A stretch of 64,000 nucleotides of DNA from Arion vulgaris (taxonomy: Eukaryota > Mollusca > Gastropoda > Stylommatophora > Arionidae), in the NCBI GenBank assembly GCA_020796225.1, contig CM036756.1, positions 56,636,616 to 56,700,615 of the forward strand, written 5' to 3'. The notes beneath the pieces were generated by a model. It searched no databases. It saw only the letters and a list, made by a program, of their open reading frames with translations, and had not been told where the DNA came from. Made by a program: the position numbers and the translations under genes. Every line of letters begins with the position of its first letter. Position 1 is the stretch's first letter. Below, in pieces: positions 45,150 to 56,932 of this stretch.

Positions 45150-45543
45150 TACTAACTTATTCCTCTCCGCTCCTCATGGAGCATAGGGCCTAAATAGTTG
45201 TTCGCTACTCTTCTCGGTCTCTGGTTGTTCTGCAGTCGAAAAAGGGTCATCAGCACAACAGCTTCCTTGCGGGTTTGGCTAATGCATGCCATCTGTCTCC
45301 GGCATGGATCCCTAGTCATTCCGAGACTCTAGTTAGTTTTGAACAATTTTTTTGGTTGCGGTAACTACATTCTTTTTAAATGGATGGGTAGTTAGCCCAT
45401 CGCACAACCCCAACCTGGAGGACCAGGAGGCCACATTTAGTCTGACCTCTCTCCTTTGACCTGTCCGGCTTGGGTAACCCTGCAGACAAAGCTCTCTGGG
45501 TCATTGAGGTATGCAAGCCCTCCCACCACTACAAGGTAATGGG
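45150..45543. mobile_element. Unclassified retroposon sharing the LINE's target site
   Basis: About 395 bp (gctcctcatggagcatagggcc … gcaagccctcccaccactac … aggtaatggg) with no long frame. A third copy of the target, GTACAAACATAA at 45,544-45,555, follows it, so it may be a separate insertion at the same site or a 3' part of a longer element. Confidence 0.45.
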
Positions 45544-45625
45544 GTACAAACATAATATCTATTCATTGTTTCTTTATTTGCATAGTTCCTTATGGTGTTT
45601 CAGGATTGGTGCTATTTGGTAGTTT

Positions 45626-46236
45626 CTTTTTCTTCTTCTTCGAACACTCCACTGCCTGAGTGGTTACCGGGGTCCAAATTGGGGTGTAAAGAATAGAAAC
45701 ACTGTTACCTGCCACGTATGTCGAAGAGGCACTAAGGAGATTGGGTGGGGCTAGCTATCCCACACTGTAAAAACACTAGATGGCTACAGAACGGAGAGCG
45801 AACTGAATAAACGCTGGCTGAAACTGACACATCGCCGAAGGATAAGCACCAGAGCTCCAAATTGTGCTGAAGATGTGACGTAAAACAAATGCTAAGGCTG
45901 CATGAATCAGGTTTCCACATGAATAGAATTTATGGGGAGATCTGGTACACTGGTCTGGGTGGTGATCGCGAGAGAGAGTAAACACTCCACATCGACCACT
46001 TGTTAACCATTCTTTGTGATTTGTATGTGATCCGAGCCTAAGAACTGGCATAACGGTGTGCCAGTTATGTGCCTACGAGTAGGCCAGCACATCCGATTTC
46101 TGCTATGTTTTTTTATTAACTAGGGTAGCTTCCTTAGGCCCCTACCTCAGTCACCTCTTACAACATGCCTTGTAGGTAGCAGTGTTGCTATTCTTTGCTC
46201 CCCTTGTCCCTTGTGAGACCCGGCAACACACAGGCG
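45626..46236 (-). mobile_element. SINE-A with CGCCYG 5' module, split by SINE-B'
   Basis: Flanked by the perfect 12-bp duplication ATTTGGTAGTTT (45,614-45,625 and 46,237-46,248). Minus strand begins at 46,236 with CGCCTGTGTGTTGCCGGG; P1 is GTGTTGC/GCAACAC. The body (aaatcggatgtgctggccta … gatcacatacaaatcacaaa) ends GAAGAAGAA. Without the nested SINE-B' (45,653-45,980 plus one target copy) it is about 273 bp. Confidence 0.88.
45653..45980 (+). mobile_element. SINE-B' nested in SINE-A
   Basis: 328 bp flanked by AACACTCCAC (45,643-45,652 and 45,981-45,990). Starts TGCCTGAGTGGTTACCGGGG, one substitution from the CGCCYG start. The hairpin region has lost bases (gtcgaagaggcac). The body matches 11,986-12,312 and 58,060-58,130 (gaaggataagcaccagagct). 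Confidence 0.85.
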
Positions 46237-46454
46237 ATTTGGTAGTTTATACTGTTTGCCTTCTAGATCCTGGTTGCAATATTGCTATCTATTCCATCAT
46301 AATCTAGAATCTTTCCATTTACTTCTTAACTTGAATACAGTTTTTCTTGTACAACTACATCCTATATTTGCTTGCTGGGCATGTTTTACATTCAACTTTA
46401 ATTAAGGTGGGGTCTGTGGAGGTATGGTGCTAGTATCTCATTCCAAACAAAGGT

Positions 46455-47225
46455 ACCCAGTTCGCCTGCACGGAGCGATCAGGATATTTTTCCAGAGATT
46501 TCTAACTTCAATGTAGATGAGATCGAATTTCATCCTATCAAAGACTAACAATAAAATGTAGGTCTTGTGTTCAAATCAAGTACATAAAAGAACCCTTGGC
46601 AGTTGAAAATCAATAAGAGTAGACTGCAAAGCCACTGTACAGGAAAATTCATTTCTTCTTCTTCTTCTTCTGCATTCTCACTAGATTGGGATTTTGGATT
46701 CTCTAATAAAGGCAGCCGTCTGTCTTAGATTATCAGCCACGCCATACAGTTTGTCTTGGACACTAGTGTCAGTGGGCCACCTCTTTCTTCTCAAGTTTGC
46801 ATACTGGGGCAGTTCTGTAGGATATAATTCCTATGATTTCTGCTTCCCGCTTGTGCCGACCTCTTCCTGCAGTAAGTTTTGGCCACCTCGTGATGGTGGG
46901 TCTGACATTCTTACCGCGTGGCTAAATCTCAGAGGCAGATTGGCGACCATAGAATCCGTTATCCCATTCCGCATTGTGAGGGTCGTTGCACCATGTTATG
47001 CGCCTTACGGCCTGGTGCATCCGTTTTCTGCAAGCATTTGTTTCGGGTTAGCATTCCCTAGAAAATTCATTTTTAAAAAACCATTCCTACAAACATTTTT
47101 ATCTTCTAAACTACATCGGGAACCCTGGTCTTTGCTACGGAGTTCGCTATGTCGTGGAGATCTTCCTGTGTAAGAAAGAGATTAGAGCACACATGGTTAT
47201 TCACCGATGTATAATTATGATGGTT
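46455..47225 (+). mobile_element. Repeat-H copy, split by insertion
   Basis: Repeat-H in the orientation of 38,325, interrupted at 46,655-47,060. Left part gatatttttccagagattt … ccttggcagttgaaaatc; right part ctacgga … gagatcttcctgtgtaagaa. Confidence 0.65.
46655..47060 (-). mobile_element. SINE-B body without CGCC head
   Basis: 406 bp flanked by the perfect 12-bp duplication GAAAATTCATTT (46,643-46,654 and 47,061-47,072). Minus strand begins ctagggaatgctaacccgaa and ends GAAGAAGAAG. The start is the same base at which the body joins the head in 26,068-26,574. Encodes a degraded I/Nimb-type ORF2 end (LYGVADNLR-like). Confidence 0.88.
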
Positions 47226-47348
47226 CTATCAATTATTCAATCAATCATTTTTAATTGAATAATTCAATATTTAGACAGAACGTATTAATTAGCTGATCTT
47301 TCCCGCTAATTTGAATGAAAATCATGGCATATCCTTTACAGGACGTCA

Positions 47349-47624
<276 letters not shown>

Positions 47625-47744
47625 TCATTTTGCAAACATGCAATAATCTACAGTATAGTTACTGGTTACTGAACAGATTGCTCTCTAGACAGTTGCAGAT
47701 CCCTGGTGATGAGATCTGTCTTCTCGGGATTCGTCATTATCTTA

Positions 47745-47985
47745 TGTGATTTCAGTCTTCTGATGTGAGGCTAGCTTATTGTTATTCTGCATGTCAGTTC
47801 ACAATCTTTCAACTCTCTATCCACAGTACTTCATGCTTCATTTGGACGTCTATGCCTTTTGTTCCCATCCGCTGTTCATCAAAGAGCTGTCCTAGCTAAT
47901 CTGACATACGACACACATGACCAATCTGACATACGACACACATGACCAATCTGACATACGACACACATGACCAATCCACCTTCTA
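47745..47985 (-). mobile_element. LINE tail with 25-bp triplication
   Basis: Matches the minus-strand LINE fragment at 61,546-61,740 (acaatctttcaactctctatccacag, cgtctatgccttttgttccc). Within it atctgacatacgacacacat plus gacca is repeated three times (about 47,897-47,975). Confidence 0.7.
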
Positions 47986-48264
47986 ACGCTGATCTCAAAC
48001 GATGCACAGTTTGTTAGTTTAAAAAGCTCTTCAATTGATATCGTATTTAGCCAGAACATTTGCAGGATTCTACTTGACCATTTATTTCAGAATGTCTCAT
48101 ACTTGTATCTGATGTTGTAGGACATTTTCCAGCACTTACTACAGCAACTCTCTTTAGGTCAGAATAAGTTTAAACACAGATTTCTAGGAATGACTGTGTA
48201 ATAAATATTATGCCCTAATAACATTTGACCTTCAGAGCATAACAAAGTCTTCAATAAAACATAC

Positions 48265-48499
48265 CCTCCATATTTGTGTTGTGATGAGGATGACCATGTG
48301 AACCCCCAGAAGTGGAGCAGCTGTCTGCTGAACTATGACCATGGCCTCCACCATGACTGTGACCATGACCTCCACCATGACTGTGACCATGACCTCCTCC
48401 ATGACTGTGACTGCCACCATGACTATGGCCATGAGAAAGTGAACTTTGGAATGCTAAAATGCCTATCAAGTTCACTAGAAGACCCACAACTGAGACAGT
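48265..48499 (-). CDS. SLC30A5: Zinc transporter ZnT5 exon (helix IV and His-rich loop)
   Basis: 235 nt; acceptor tatgtttcag, donor GGAGG|GTATGT. Starts TVSVVGLLVNLIGILAFQSS (helix IV), then a loop of about 50 residues made of SHGHSHGG and GGHGHSHGGGHGH units with some 17 histidines, ending NTNMEG. Such loops gather Zn2+ at the cytosolic face of CDF transporters. The repeat unit is more regular than in vertebrate ZnT5. Confidence 0.95.
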
Positions 48500-48959
48500 C
48501 TGAAACATACAATCCATTATATTTATATGCAAAAGTGGCAAGGACATTTGTTTTTCATAAATATTGTAAAAATCAAAACACTCCCAACATAACTATGTGT
48601 ACAGTAAATCACAACAGAAATTAAGACAAAGTAATGGGATACACAATAATCATAACTTTTTAACACTATATAGTTACATATCAACATCAAACTGCTTCGG
48701 TTAGTCGCTGGAAGCTGTTGAGTTATATGAGGAGAATGAAGCACCCATGACATATCCGGAGTGCAAATGAAGATAAGCCAAACTGAAACATCTTATTAGT
48801 GTCTGTGTTATAGACTGCTTCTACAAAGATAAACCAGATGTGTAGTCCTGTAGAGATTGTGGAGACTTTACAGGTTGACGAGAGCGAACATGAACAAACA
48901 TATTCTGAAAAAAAGATGGTCTGGGCTGAAAGGCGCAGGTATGACATCTTTGCTGTAAG

Positions 48960-49145
48960 TTAATCTATCTATTCTATATCCCTGTTTTGCATTTCAGGTC
49001 AGGTAGAAAAATAGGCAACTGGAGCAAGCCTCCTTATGTGCTTTGTACAAGGTAGAATTTAATGTCTCGGATATTCTGTTGATACATTGTTTACATGGTT
49101 GTCCTCTGGGTCTGTTTCTGTTGTATATGAGTGCTAGTGCTCTTA
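48960..49145 (-). mobile_element. LINE-K 3' end
   Basis: Minus-strand counterpart of 19,200-19,370 (ttgtacaaggtagaatttaatgtctcgga, tacatggttgtcctctgggtctg). Confidence 0.7.
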
Positions 49146-49240
49146 TATAGCACACTTAAGCACAGCATATTTATGCTCAAATCACAAAGAAGGATTACTA
49201 CAAAGTTATATTAGAGTGAAAAAGTCAGAAGAACATCTTA

Positions 49241-49645
<405 letters not shown>

Positions 49646-49649
49646 GAAG

Positions 49650-49870
49650 AGAATTTACACATCATCATCAAACAGCTTATTCTGAGCAGAACATTGCCAT
49701 CCTAAGTTGCTCAAAATTTCTATCTCTTAAAGATCAGATGTCCCGCCTCTGCAGCCATCATGCTCAAATCATCAGTTACATCCCGAGTCCAACTTATGTG
49801 TGGTCTTCCACTTCTCTTTGCCAGGGTGCCGCTTTCCATAATGGTCTTCACCAACCCTTCGTGTTTTTTT
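49650..49870 (-). mobile_element. LINE-P C-terminal fragment
   Basis: Minus strand reads KTIMESGTLAKRSGRPHISW, then TRDVTDDLSMMAAEAGHL, the better preserved relative of 1,430 and 2,105. 49,870-50,290 holds nothing further that I recognise. Confidence 0.65.
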
Positions 49871-50292
49871 TATGTCTAAAATACTTCAATTTTTTTTCCT
49901 TGTTATTTGTAAAATCAAACAGTTTTTTAAAATTTTGAGTTCTTTTTGGATAGATCTATTTGTTTTAATCTCTGTCCATTGTATACATACTGCTCTTCTG
50001 TAACACATATTCAAAAGCATAAATATGTATTTGCCACTGCCTTGTTTATATATGTCCATGCTTCACACCCATATGTTGCCACTAAGAGCTTTAAACAAGC
50101 TAACTAATTATGATAACTCTTCTAGCTGTGTAAATATTTTAAACGATCACACGAAGGAAGCCTTAAACAATGACAGTAGATTAGAAATAGTCATATGAGT
50201 GGTTTTTTGTGCTTGTTTTAATTGACAAATCTCTCAAAGACAACATTCATTCATGATCATGTGCTGTTCTGGCTGATGATCGTAGATATTTA

Positions 50293-51064
50293 CAGTAGAA
50301 CCCGGTTATGTCGCCGGCCTAGGGGTTTGCCAAAAAGCGTCGGGATAACTGATGATCAAGATAAACGAAAACCAATATGGCGGCAAAATATTAACATGTG
50401 CTTGAAATTTCTTTATGTACATGATGTGCGTTAATAAATGAGAATGTACATACACGTGTTATTTGTTTGATGAAGCGATCGGCATGCTATAAAAATGTAC
50501 ATACATGTTTGCTAACAACAAAGGCATATGTGCACCAACTAACAGCAGAAATTTACCAATATAAAATAAAAAACCACCGTCGATTCTCGATACAAACCTT
50601 TATTTATACAAACTGACACAGCTCTGAAAAGTATCGTACATGCGGTTACTATGGTTTCTTTACAAAGTCTAAAATGCTTTGTTGCTTTTTGCCTTTAACA
50701 GTCTGCTTGAAAACAAATGCTTCAATATTATTTATGCTGTCTAAAACAGTTTCATCTCCTACAAAAGAACCATACAGTCGAATTGGAGAACTTTGGTCTG
50801 CTTAAAGCATCTGGGATTCTTGGACTTTCCTATAACGTAGAGCATAAGTTAACACCCATGGTCATGGGGATCGAGATAACCAACGTTAAGTGGCAAATTT
50901 GGCCCTCTTTTGTGCTCGAGATATTAGGGTTCGCGACATAAAAGAATCGAGATATCCGATGAGAAAATGCTAAGACAAAGAGAGAATTTGGCGGTTCCAC
51001 TTCAAAAGCGTTGACTTAATAGGGTTGGCGAGTTAACCGAGGTCGAGATAAGTGGGTTCTACTG
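50293..51064. mobile_element. Tigger/pogo-like TA element
   Basis: 772 bp flanked by TA dinucleotides, with terminal inverted repeats CAGTAGAACCCGGTTATGTC and, on the other strand, CAGTAGAACCCACTTATCTC. CAGTRnAACC…GTTA-type ends and TA targets are typical of pogo/Tigger elements. The interior repeats gagataac-like words. No transposase frame. Confidence 0.8.
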
Positions 51065-51066
51065 TA

Positions 51067-51835
<769 letters not shown>

Positions 51836-51899
51836 TCAGAAATGTCAGCTGAGGTTCTGGTCAATAACAAATTGGAATCAATTCTTTTTCAAGAAATTG

Positions 51900-52130
51900 T
51901 TCATTTGAAGATCATCTTCATCGCACATATCCATAATTACTCTGATCTCCTCCCAAGCATGTATTTCAACGTGTTTAGACTAATAACTCCAGTTCTATGC
52001 TGGTTGATGTATCTACTGCAGTTTATCTTATGGTTTCCCATCTTGCCGCACCTATCTGTGTGCATAACTTGCACAACCGAGATAGAGAATACCATTTATC
52101 TGTGTTGAAATCTTCAGAGCTTGTCTGGTA
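51900..52130. mobile_element. Repeat-L copy
   Basis: Uninterrupted counterpart of 13,690-14,190, giving the empty site for the SINE at 13,736. Non-coding, family unknown. Confidence 0.6.
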
Positions 52131-52399
52131 TCTTAGTTTAAGAACAGAAAACAATTAGAAATGACTAACAATAAGCAAAGAAAAGAAATAAATTAGTATG
52201 CTAATTATTACTTCTTCTTCCATGATCGACAATCACTTAAGACTTTTGTCCTTCTAACAAATGTCATGTAGTGGTGTCTGCATTTGTTGACAAGTGCTTG
52301 TTTTGTTCCATATAATGTGTTCCCTTTATCCAGACTTGGATGAAGGCGAACCTTCCTGATAAAATATAACACTTGGCACTGTAAGAGATGGTGGTAAAC

Positions 52400-52890
52400 A
52401 GCTTCATGATGATGTGTACACAGATGGCAGGCTGGAGTGTATTGTGATTGAATTCTGTTTATTAAAGTGGTATGTGACAGGTTATTGTCTGTCCCTCAAC
52501 CTATTAGTACACTCTGACAGGTTACTGTCTGTCCCTTGCCCTATTTCAGGTTCTATATATCAGGGTTCCAAGGTATTTAAATTGACGACCTCGTTTTAGC
52601 TTCGTCCTATTTACTTTGATGGTGCATTTTGATGAAGTTTGCCTTTTCTGAGGTGGTCATAACTTGTCTTCTTGCTATTCAAACTTGGATCTTTGTTGCT
52701 ATTTTCTGTCCACTTACAGCTATTCTAGCCATCCTGTTTATTGATGTCAAAATATGTTTGCTGTACTGTGAGAACACATCAGGTGATAATATACATCCTT
52801 GCCTAACTCCCTCTTTGACCTGCTGGAAGGTTCCTATATCTTTGTCTACTATTATCCCATGTGTGTGTGATTTATAATATAAACGCAAAT
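52400..52890 (-). mobile_element. LINE reverse transcriptase fragment
   Basis: Minus strand reads QQVKEGVRQGCILSPDVFSQ, then YSKHILTSINRMARIAVSGQ, RT finger/palm motifs of an RTE-like LINE, followed by a degraded thumb. Confidence 0.7.
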
Positions 52891-53020
52891 TAACCTCTGA
52901 AGTTGGAGTAAGGCTAGCCTGAATGGTGAGGGACACTGGTGATAAGGAAAGCAAGCATTTATGCAAAAATCAGTCAGAGGCCTCATATTATGCCTGAATT
53001 CATTAGGGTGAACGAAATAA
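52890..53020 (+). mobile_element. Repeat-G copy
   Basis: cctctgaagttggagtaagg, gaaagcaagcatttatgc, gaattcattagggtgaacg, then an A-rich tail. Confidence 0.55.
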
Positions 53021-53059
53021 AAAAAAAGAAGAAATATTGTCACATATAAATAAAGTTCA

Positions 53060-53290
53060 TTAACATTGCTCAAGTAGCATGTCCCTTGTAGAACGTCACT
53101 TTCATCACAGCCCACCTGAAAAACTCTTGTCTCTAGCAAGTTCTCCTTCATCCTCCAAGTCATATACAAGTTTTTGAATGTCCTGCTGCCACCTTTGTCT
53201 TGGTCGTCCCCTGTCCAGGAACCATGCCTTCCATTACTGTTCTCTCCCAAACTACTGTGATGTTTAACTCTTCTTTCTGCGTTCACATGT
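53060..53290 (-). mobile_element. LINE C-terminal fragment
   Basis: Minus strand: MEGMVPGQGTTKTKVAAG-like, then LETRVFQVGCDESDVLQGTC. Resembles an ORF2 tail (GDDQDKGGSRTFKNLY in another frame). Confidence 0.5.
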
Positions 53291-53870
53291 ATACTTAACC
53301 ATGCTCTTGTATGCAGTGTTGTGGTTTTCTGTTTTTGTCTTGCGCTGTTCTGGTGTCTTATGTGATTGTTATCTTTGTTCTTTCACAGGATTCTGCTACG
53401 CCATCTAACCATCTTTTCCGTGGTTTTCCTCTTGCCTTCTTTCCCGATGTTCTGTTGTAGAAGACTCTGTATACTGTGGAGTTTGGATGCATTCTTATTA
53501 AGTGGCCAAACCACTTCATTCTTTGTTTATCTATGTAATTCAAGCACGGTTTTGTGCCAACTTTCTTTCTTATGCTGATGTTGGTGATTCTGTCTTTTCT
53601 GTGTTGTTGGTAACTTTTCGCAGGCAACGATTTCACATGTAGTTATTTTTGGAAATGCGTGATGTTTAACGTGGCCAAAACATTTAATCTTTCTGCTTCC
53701 GGGACATGATATTACTTATGAGCCAATGCTCCTTGATATGCAGGACTTGTAGGATGTCTCTGTTTTTTCTCTTCTCTGTCTAAGAACTTCTCTGTAACAC
53801 CTTGTTTCAGAAGCTTCAATTTTGTTCTTGAATGTTTTATAATTAACATAACAAAAATAAATCAAGATTT
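53291..53870 (-). mobile_element. LINE-K C-terminal region
   Basis: Minus strand reads NISIRKKVGTKPCLNYIDKQ, then RMKWFGHLIRMHPNSTVYRV and KKARGKPRKRWLDGVAE: the WFGH/GRPRK tail with one mostly open frame of 92 codons. Confidence 0.75.
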
Positions 53871-53889
53871 TCTTGAAATAAAAACTTAC

Positions 53890-54072
53890 ATAGGTTAATT
53901 GTCAGGAAATAAAAAAGCTTTCTGGAATCGACATCCTCCAAAATCTGTCTCAATCCGCTTTTAAGTACAGAAAGAATGGACTGAGATGTTTTCTGAAGGG
54001 CTTCACTGGAGATGGAGTATAATGGCAGACCTGCAGGATTATAGCCAATAAAACTTCCTTTGCTGCTCGTCC
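53890..54072 (-). CDS. SLC30A5: Zinc transporter ZnT5 exon (linker before helix I)
   Basis: 183 nt; donor CCTAT|GTAAGT. The sequence FIGYNPAGLPLY, then ILEDVDSRKLFYFLTINL matches vertebrate LIGYSPEGTPLY and ILEESDTRQIFYFLCLNL. The acceptor is taken at acaag|GG because the stronger-looking acceptor tcttttcag 24 bases upstream (54,096) leads into stops in this frame or a wrong frame; an alternative is caaag|GA. The 5' boundary is therefore uncertain by a few codons. Confidence 0.88.
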
Positions 54073-54169
54073 CTTGTCATCAACATACGAGTTGCTGAAA
54101 AGACAACATATTTGTGAACATAAAAGAATATAAATATGAGAAACAATATGCTAATACCCTCTGATGAAG

Positions 54170-54430
54170 TGAATACTTCTTCTTTGCGATCAGTTTTATA
54201 TGCTCATCTTAACCATGAGATGGATTGCCTCTATGAAGTTGTAGTCAATTGGAGTTCCTCATAGATTGCTCGGTAAGCTTTGATCATGAGGCCATGCTTC
54301 GTTTCATTGGTGTATATATGATGGAACAAAACTGCAGGATGTGCCATTGAGTCTATGTGTTTCAGTCTGAGCAGGCTGCATTCTATGCATGTGATTGTTG
54401 AGCCTGCAGTGTCCTGTTCTGAGGCAAAAG
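54170..54430 (-). mobile_element. LINE C-terminal zinc-knuckle remnant
   Basis: Minus strand carries words like RTLQAQQSHA, then TQWHILQFC, a decayed RTGHCRLN.H.HR … HILQ.C motif as in 7,520 and 24,840. 54,430-54,920 has nothing further. Confidence 0.45.
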
Positions 54431-54921
54431 GTTATGAAGTGAATACTTAACATTAAAAAAAAACAAGATGAGAATGTATACAATTTCTTGCTTACATTAT
54501 ATTGCTTTTTTTCTTCTTATATTTTAAAATTAAAATGTGCATAAATAAGAAAGAGTTGTGCTTGTTGCTTGAATTGTGTGAGATTAATTACATGTTGGTA
54601 TAAGTTAACACACACAATCATGGGGTTGTCATATTTTGATCTTTCAAAATGAGGAAACTTCTCCTAACATTAAAGTTATGTTCCATGCATATTTTTATGA
54701 TGACCTGATCTTTTTTAGAATGTCTTTCTTGAGCATTAAATATCCATAAAATTGTCTGCATGTGAAATGTTACAAGTGAAACTGACATGACTGAATCCAC
54801 ACTAAGATGATTTATTTCAATGGTCCATTGGGCATGGATTAAAGAAAATAGTCTTTCTACCAAAGCACTGTGAATCCTTCAGTGTTAAATGCACATTTTA
54901 AAATATTACAATAAAACTTAC

Positions 54922-55208
54922 CCAGCAAGAATGCAAAAGCACTGAAGATAACCCCTCCAGATAAGACATGATCTTCTGTTACAATGTCATTTAGTTTATG
55001 CATGGTTGTCAGTTTAGTGACATATGGGTGGGTCCAGGTGACACTGAGAAATATAGCAGCACTAAAGATAGCCAAGGTGCAATAAAGCTGCCCTCAATGG
55101 CTGAAGATGACTGGCTGCTAAGCTTTCAATGTAGAAGTCAAAGAGTCCCACAAAAAAAATAACGAGAAGCAATGGAAATATGACAAAAATCCATGACTCG
55201 ATCATATT
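54922..55208 (-). CDS. SLC30A5: Zinc transporter ZnT5 exon with frame disruption
   Basis: 287 nt; acceptor catttcag, donor TGCTGG|GTAAGT. Starts NMIESWIFVIFPLLLVIFFV, then GLFDFYIESLAASHLQPLRA in one frame. From about 55,085 the homology continues in another frame: TLAIFSAAIFLSVTWTHPYV, then VTEDHVLSGGVIFSAFAFLL. Vertebrate ZnT5 reads straight through (DFYVDS … WTHP … EHVLSGG). The length is 2 mod 3 where 1 mod 3 is needed; loss of two bases near 55,085 fits best. This could be an assembly indel, a null allele or a rare intron of about 30 nt. Confidence 0.9.
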
Positions 55209-55409
55209 CTGAAATGAAGTGTTGGATAAACACAGTGAGCTCACATTAACATAACATAACGAAGAAATAGTCTATTAAAGCAAAATTATATTACAGTGTT
55301 GACATGTTAGCTAGTCATCGCACTCTCAAAACACACATAAACCTATGAATACATTTATGCAATTTTTCTGTTAGTAAATCTTGTTAGGTATGTTTACTTC
55401 TAACAATAT

Positions 55410-55995
55410 TAGAGGGCAGGGTTTTCAGGAAGCAGAGGCAGACCAGAAGAAGATGGCTACAAGATCTTCTTCTTCTGCATTCTCACTAGATTGGGATTTC
55501 AGATTCTCTAATAAAGGCAGTCTTCTGCTTCAGATTATCAGCCACACCATGCAGTTTGTCTTGGACGCTAGTGTAAGTGGGCCACCTCTTTCTTCTCAAG
55601 TCTGCATACTGGGGGAAGTTCTGTAGGATATAATTCCTATCATTTCTGCTTTCCCGTTTGTGCCGACCTCTTCCGCAGTAAGTTTTGGCCACCCTTGTGA
55701 TGGTAGGTCTGACATTCTTACTGCGTGGCTAAATCTCCAAGGCAGATTGGTGACCATAGAATCCGTTATCACATTCCTCATTGTGAGGGGTCGTTGCACC
55801 ATGTTATGCGTCTTACAGCCTGGTGCATGCGTTTTATGCAAGCATTTGTTTGGGTTAGCATTCCCTCGGCTACAAGATATTAAAGAAACCATGAATATGG
55901 CCATCGGCGAAGTGGGTGAACTGGCTAAAGACAGAGTGAATTTCAGATGCGCTGCAAAGAGAGCAACGTCCTATAAAGGATACACACCTTGATGA
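55410..55995 (+). mobile_element. LINE C-terminal fragment, split
   Basis: Plus strand QRQTRRRWLQDI, then (after the insertion) KETMNMAIGEVGELAKDRVN and CAAKRATSYKGYTP, stop, and a (GAT)n tail: the end of an ORF2. Interrupted by the element at 55,466-55,867. Confidence 0.75.
55466..55867 (-). mobile_element. SINE-B body without CGCC head
   Basis: 402 bp flanked by the 11-bp duplication GGCTACAAGAT (55,455-55,465 and 55,868-55,878). Starts (minus strand) gagggaatgctaacccaaac, within one or two bases of the start of 46,655-47,060. Ends GAAGAAG. Confidence 0.88.
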
Positions 55996-56089
55996 TGATG
56001 ATGATGATATTTACTTTTATTCTTGTCCAATGATTTTTTTTTTTTTTATACAAGCACAGTGATAAATGATCCCCCTACTTTTTACTTCC

Positions 56090-56225
56090 ATGTTATGTTT
56101 TTCGATCAATGCATTGGCACATTGGGCATTACCATGAGTGCTCTGTACTCCGCTGCAGCAACCATCCCAAATTCCGCTTGCTCATAGTACCATTTACTTG
56201 CATTTTACTGGTTATTACTATTTTA
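56090..56225 (-). mobile_element. LINE-E 3' remnant
   Basis: tgttatgtttttcgatcaatgcattggc and gggcattaccatgagtgctctg correspond to the LINE-E 3' end at 39,712-39,760. Confidence 0.65.
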
Positions 56226-56301
56226 AACTTCGTTATCTACATCTGTATCCTTCATTTTTGTTCCTGGGCACGCAGGAGTGCAGGGTAATGAACCAGGATA
56301 G
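56225..56301 (+). mobile_element. LINE RNase H end, left of rDNA insertion
   Basis: Plus strand LFLGTQECRVMNQ in one frame, PGHAGVQGNE in another: the end of an RNase H domain. The same LINE resumes at 58,235 after the rDNA-derived insertion (GNE…ADSIA-like, then the fragment shared with 17,740-18,000). Confidence 0.6.
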
Positions 56302-56815
56302 ATCTGGGTTGTGCGTCTGCAAACTGTGCCTCCCCATTTTGAAAATAACCGGACGGGCGAGCCAGTCAGCGAACGCGGTTCCCAGTGTCGATAACCATTG
56401 CGTGCATAGTCTCTAACGCGCGCGTGCCTCCTCGCTTTCACGCAACGAGGCTCCCAGCGAATAAGGGACAAGGTAGCGTCTGCTATTAAGACTGCCAGCG
56501 GTCTTATTGGTGGTGTGTGTGTGTGTCCGTATATCGGAGTTTCTCGGTTGCGATGTGATGCAGTCAGTCTAAAATTTTAAACGCTCGACGGTGGTCTCGT
56601 TAAAAGGCCCGGCTCGCAACGAGCTTGTGGGTCCGCAGGTAGTAACATGGTGTCGTTCTTTGCTTGGCGAGGCGCAAGTCTTGCCGGAAAATCTGTGGGA
56701 AGCGAGCGCTCGGTCGTTCGCTTCAATTCGCATTTCGCCGGGACGTCGGATCCGCTCTGCACAGAGCGCTGTCTCCTACCCCGAGCATTGTCGGTCCAGT
56801 CTCGTCCATGACAGC
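56302..56815 (+). other. Probable rRNA 5' external transcribed spacer
   Basis: GC-rich sequence directly preceding the mature 18S start, hence the 5' ETS by position. It contains no other recognisable feature except a short GT run near 56,511-56,524. The ETS evolves too fast to be recognised by sequence. Confidence 0.7.
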
Positions 56816-56932
56816 TATCTGGTTGATCCTGCCAGTAGTCATATGCTTGTCTCAAAGATTAAGCCATGCATGTCTAAGTTCACACTGTCTCACGGTGAAA
56901 CCGCGAATGGCTCATTAAATCAGTCGAGGTTC
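56816..56932 (+). rRNA. 18S rRNA 5' fragment (first 117 nt)
   Basis: Starts tatctggttgatcctgccag, the conserved eukaryotic 18S start, and continues through tagtcatatgcttgtctcaa, agattaagccatgcatgtct and ggtgaaaccgcgaatggctc to cattaaatcagtcgaggttc. It then leaves the 18S sequence abruptly where ctta… would be expected. It is a truncated copy, not a functional rRNA gene. Confidence 0.95.

Noticed and set aside
46694..47173. Plus-strand 159-codon frame
   Set aside because: It is antisense to the SINE-B body and crosses its target-site boundary at 47,060.
48274..48624. Plus-strand 116-codon His/Asp-rich frame
   Set aside because: It is the antisense of the ZnT5 His-rich exon, which has splice sites and homology on the minus strand.
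56816..56932. Functional rDNA unit in the window
   Set aside because: Only 117 nt of 18S are present, flanked by target duplications and joined to a retroelement.
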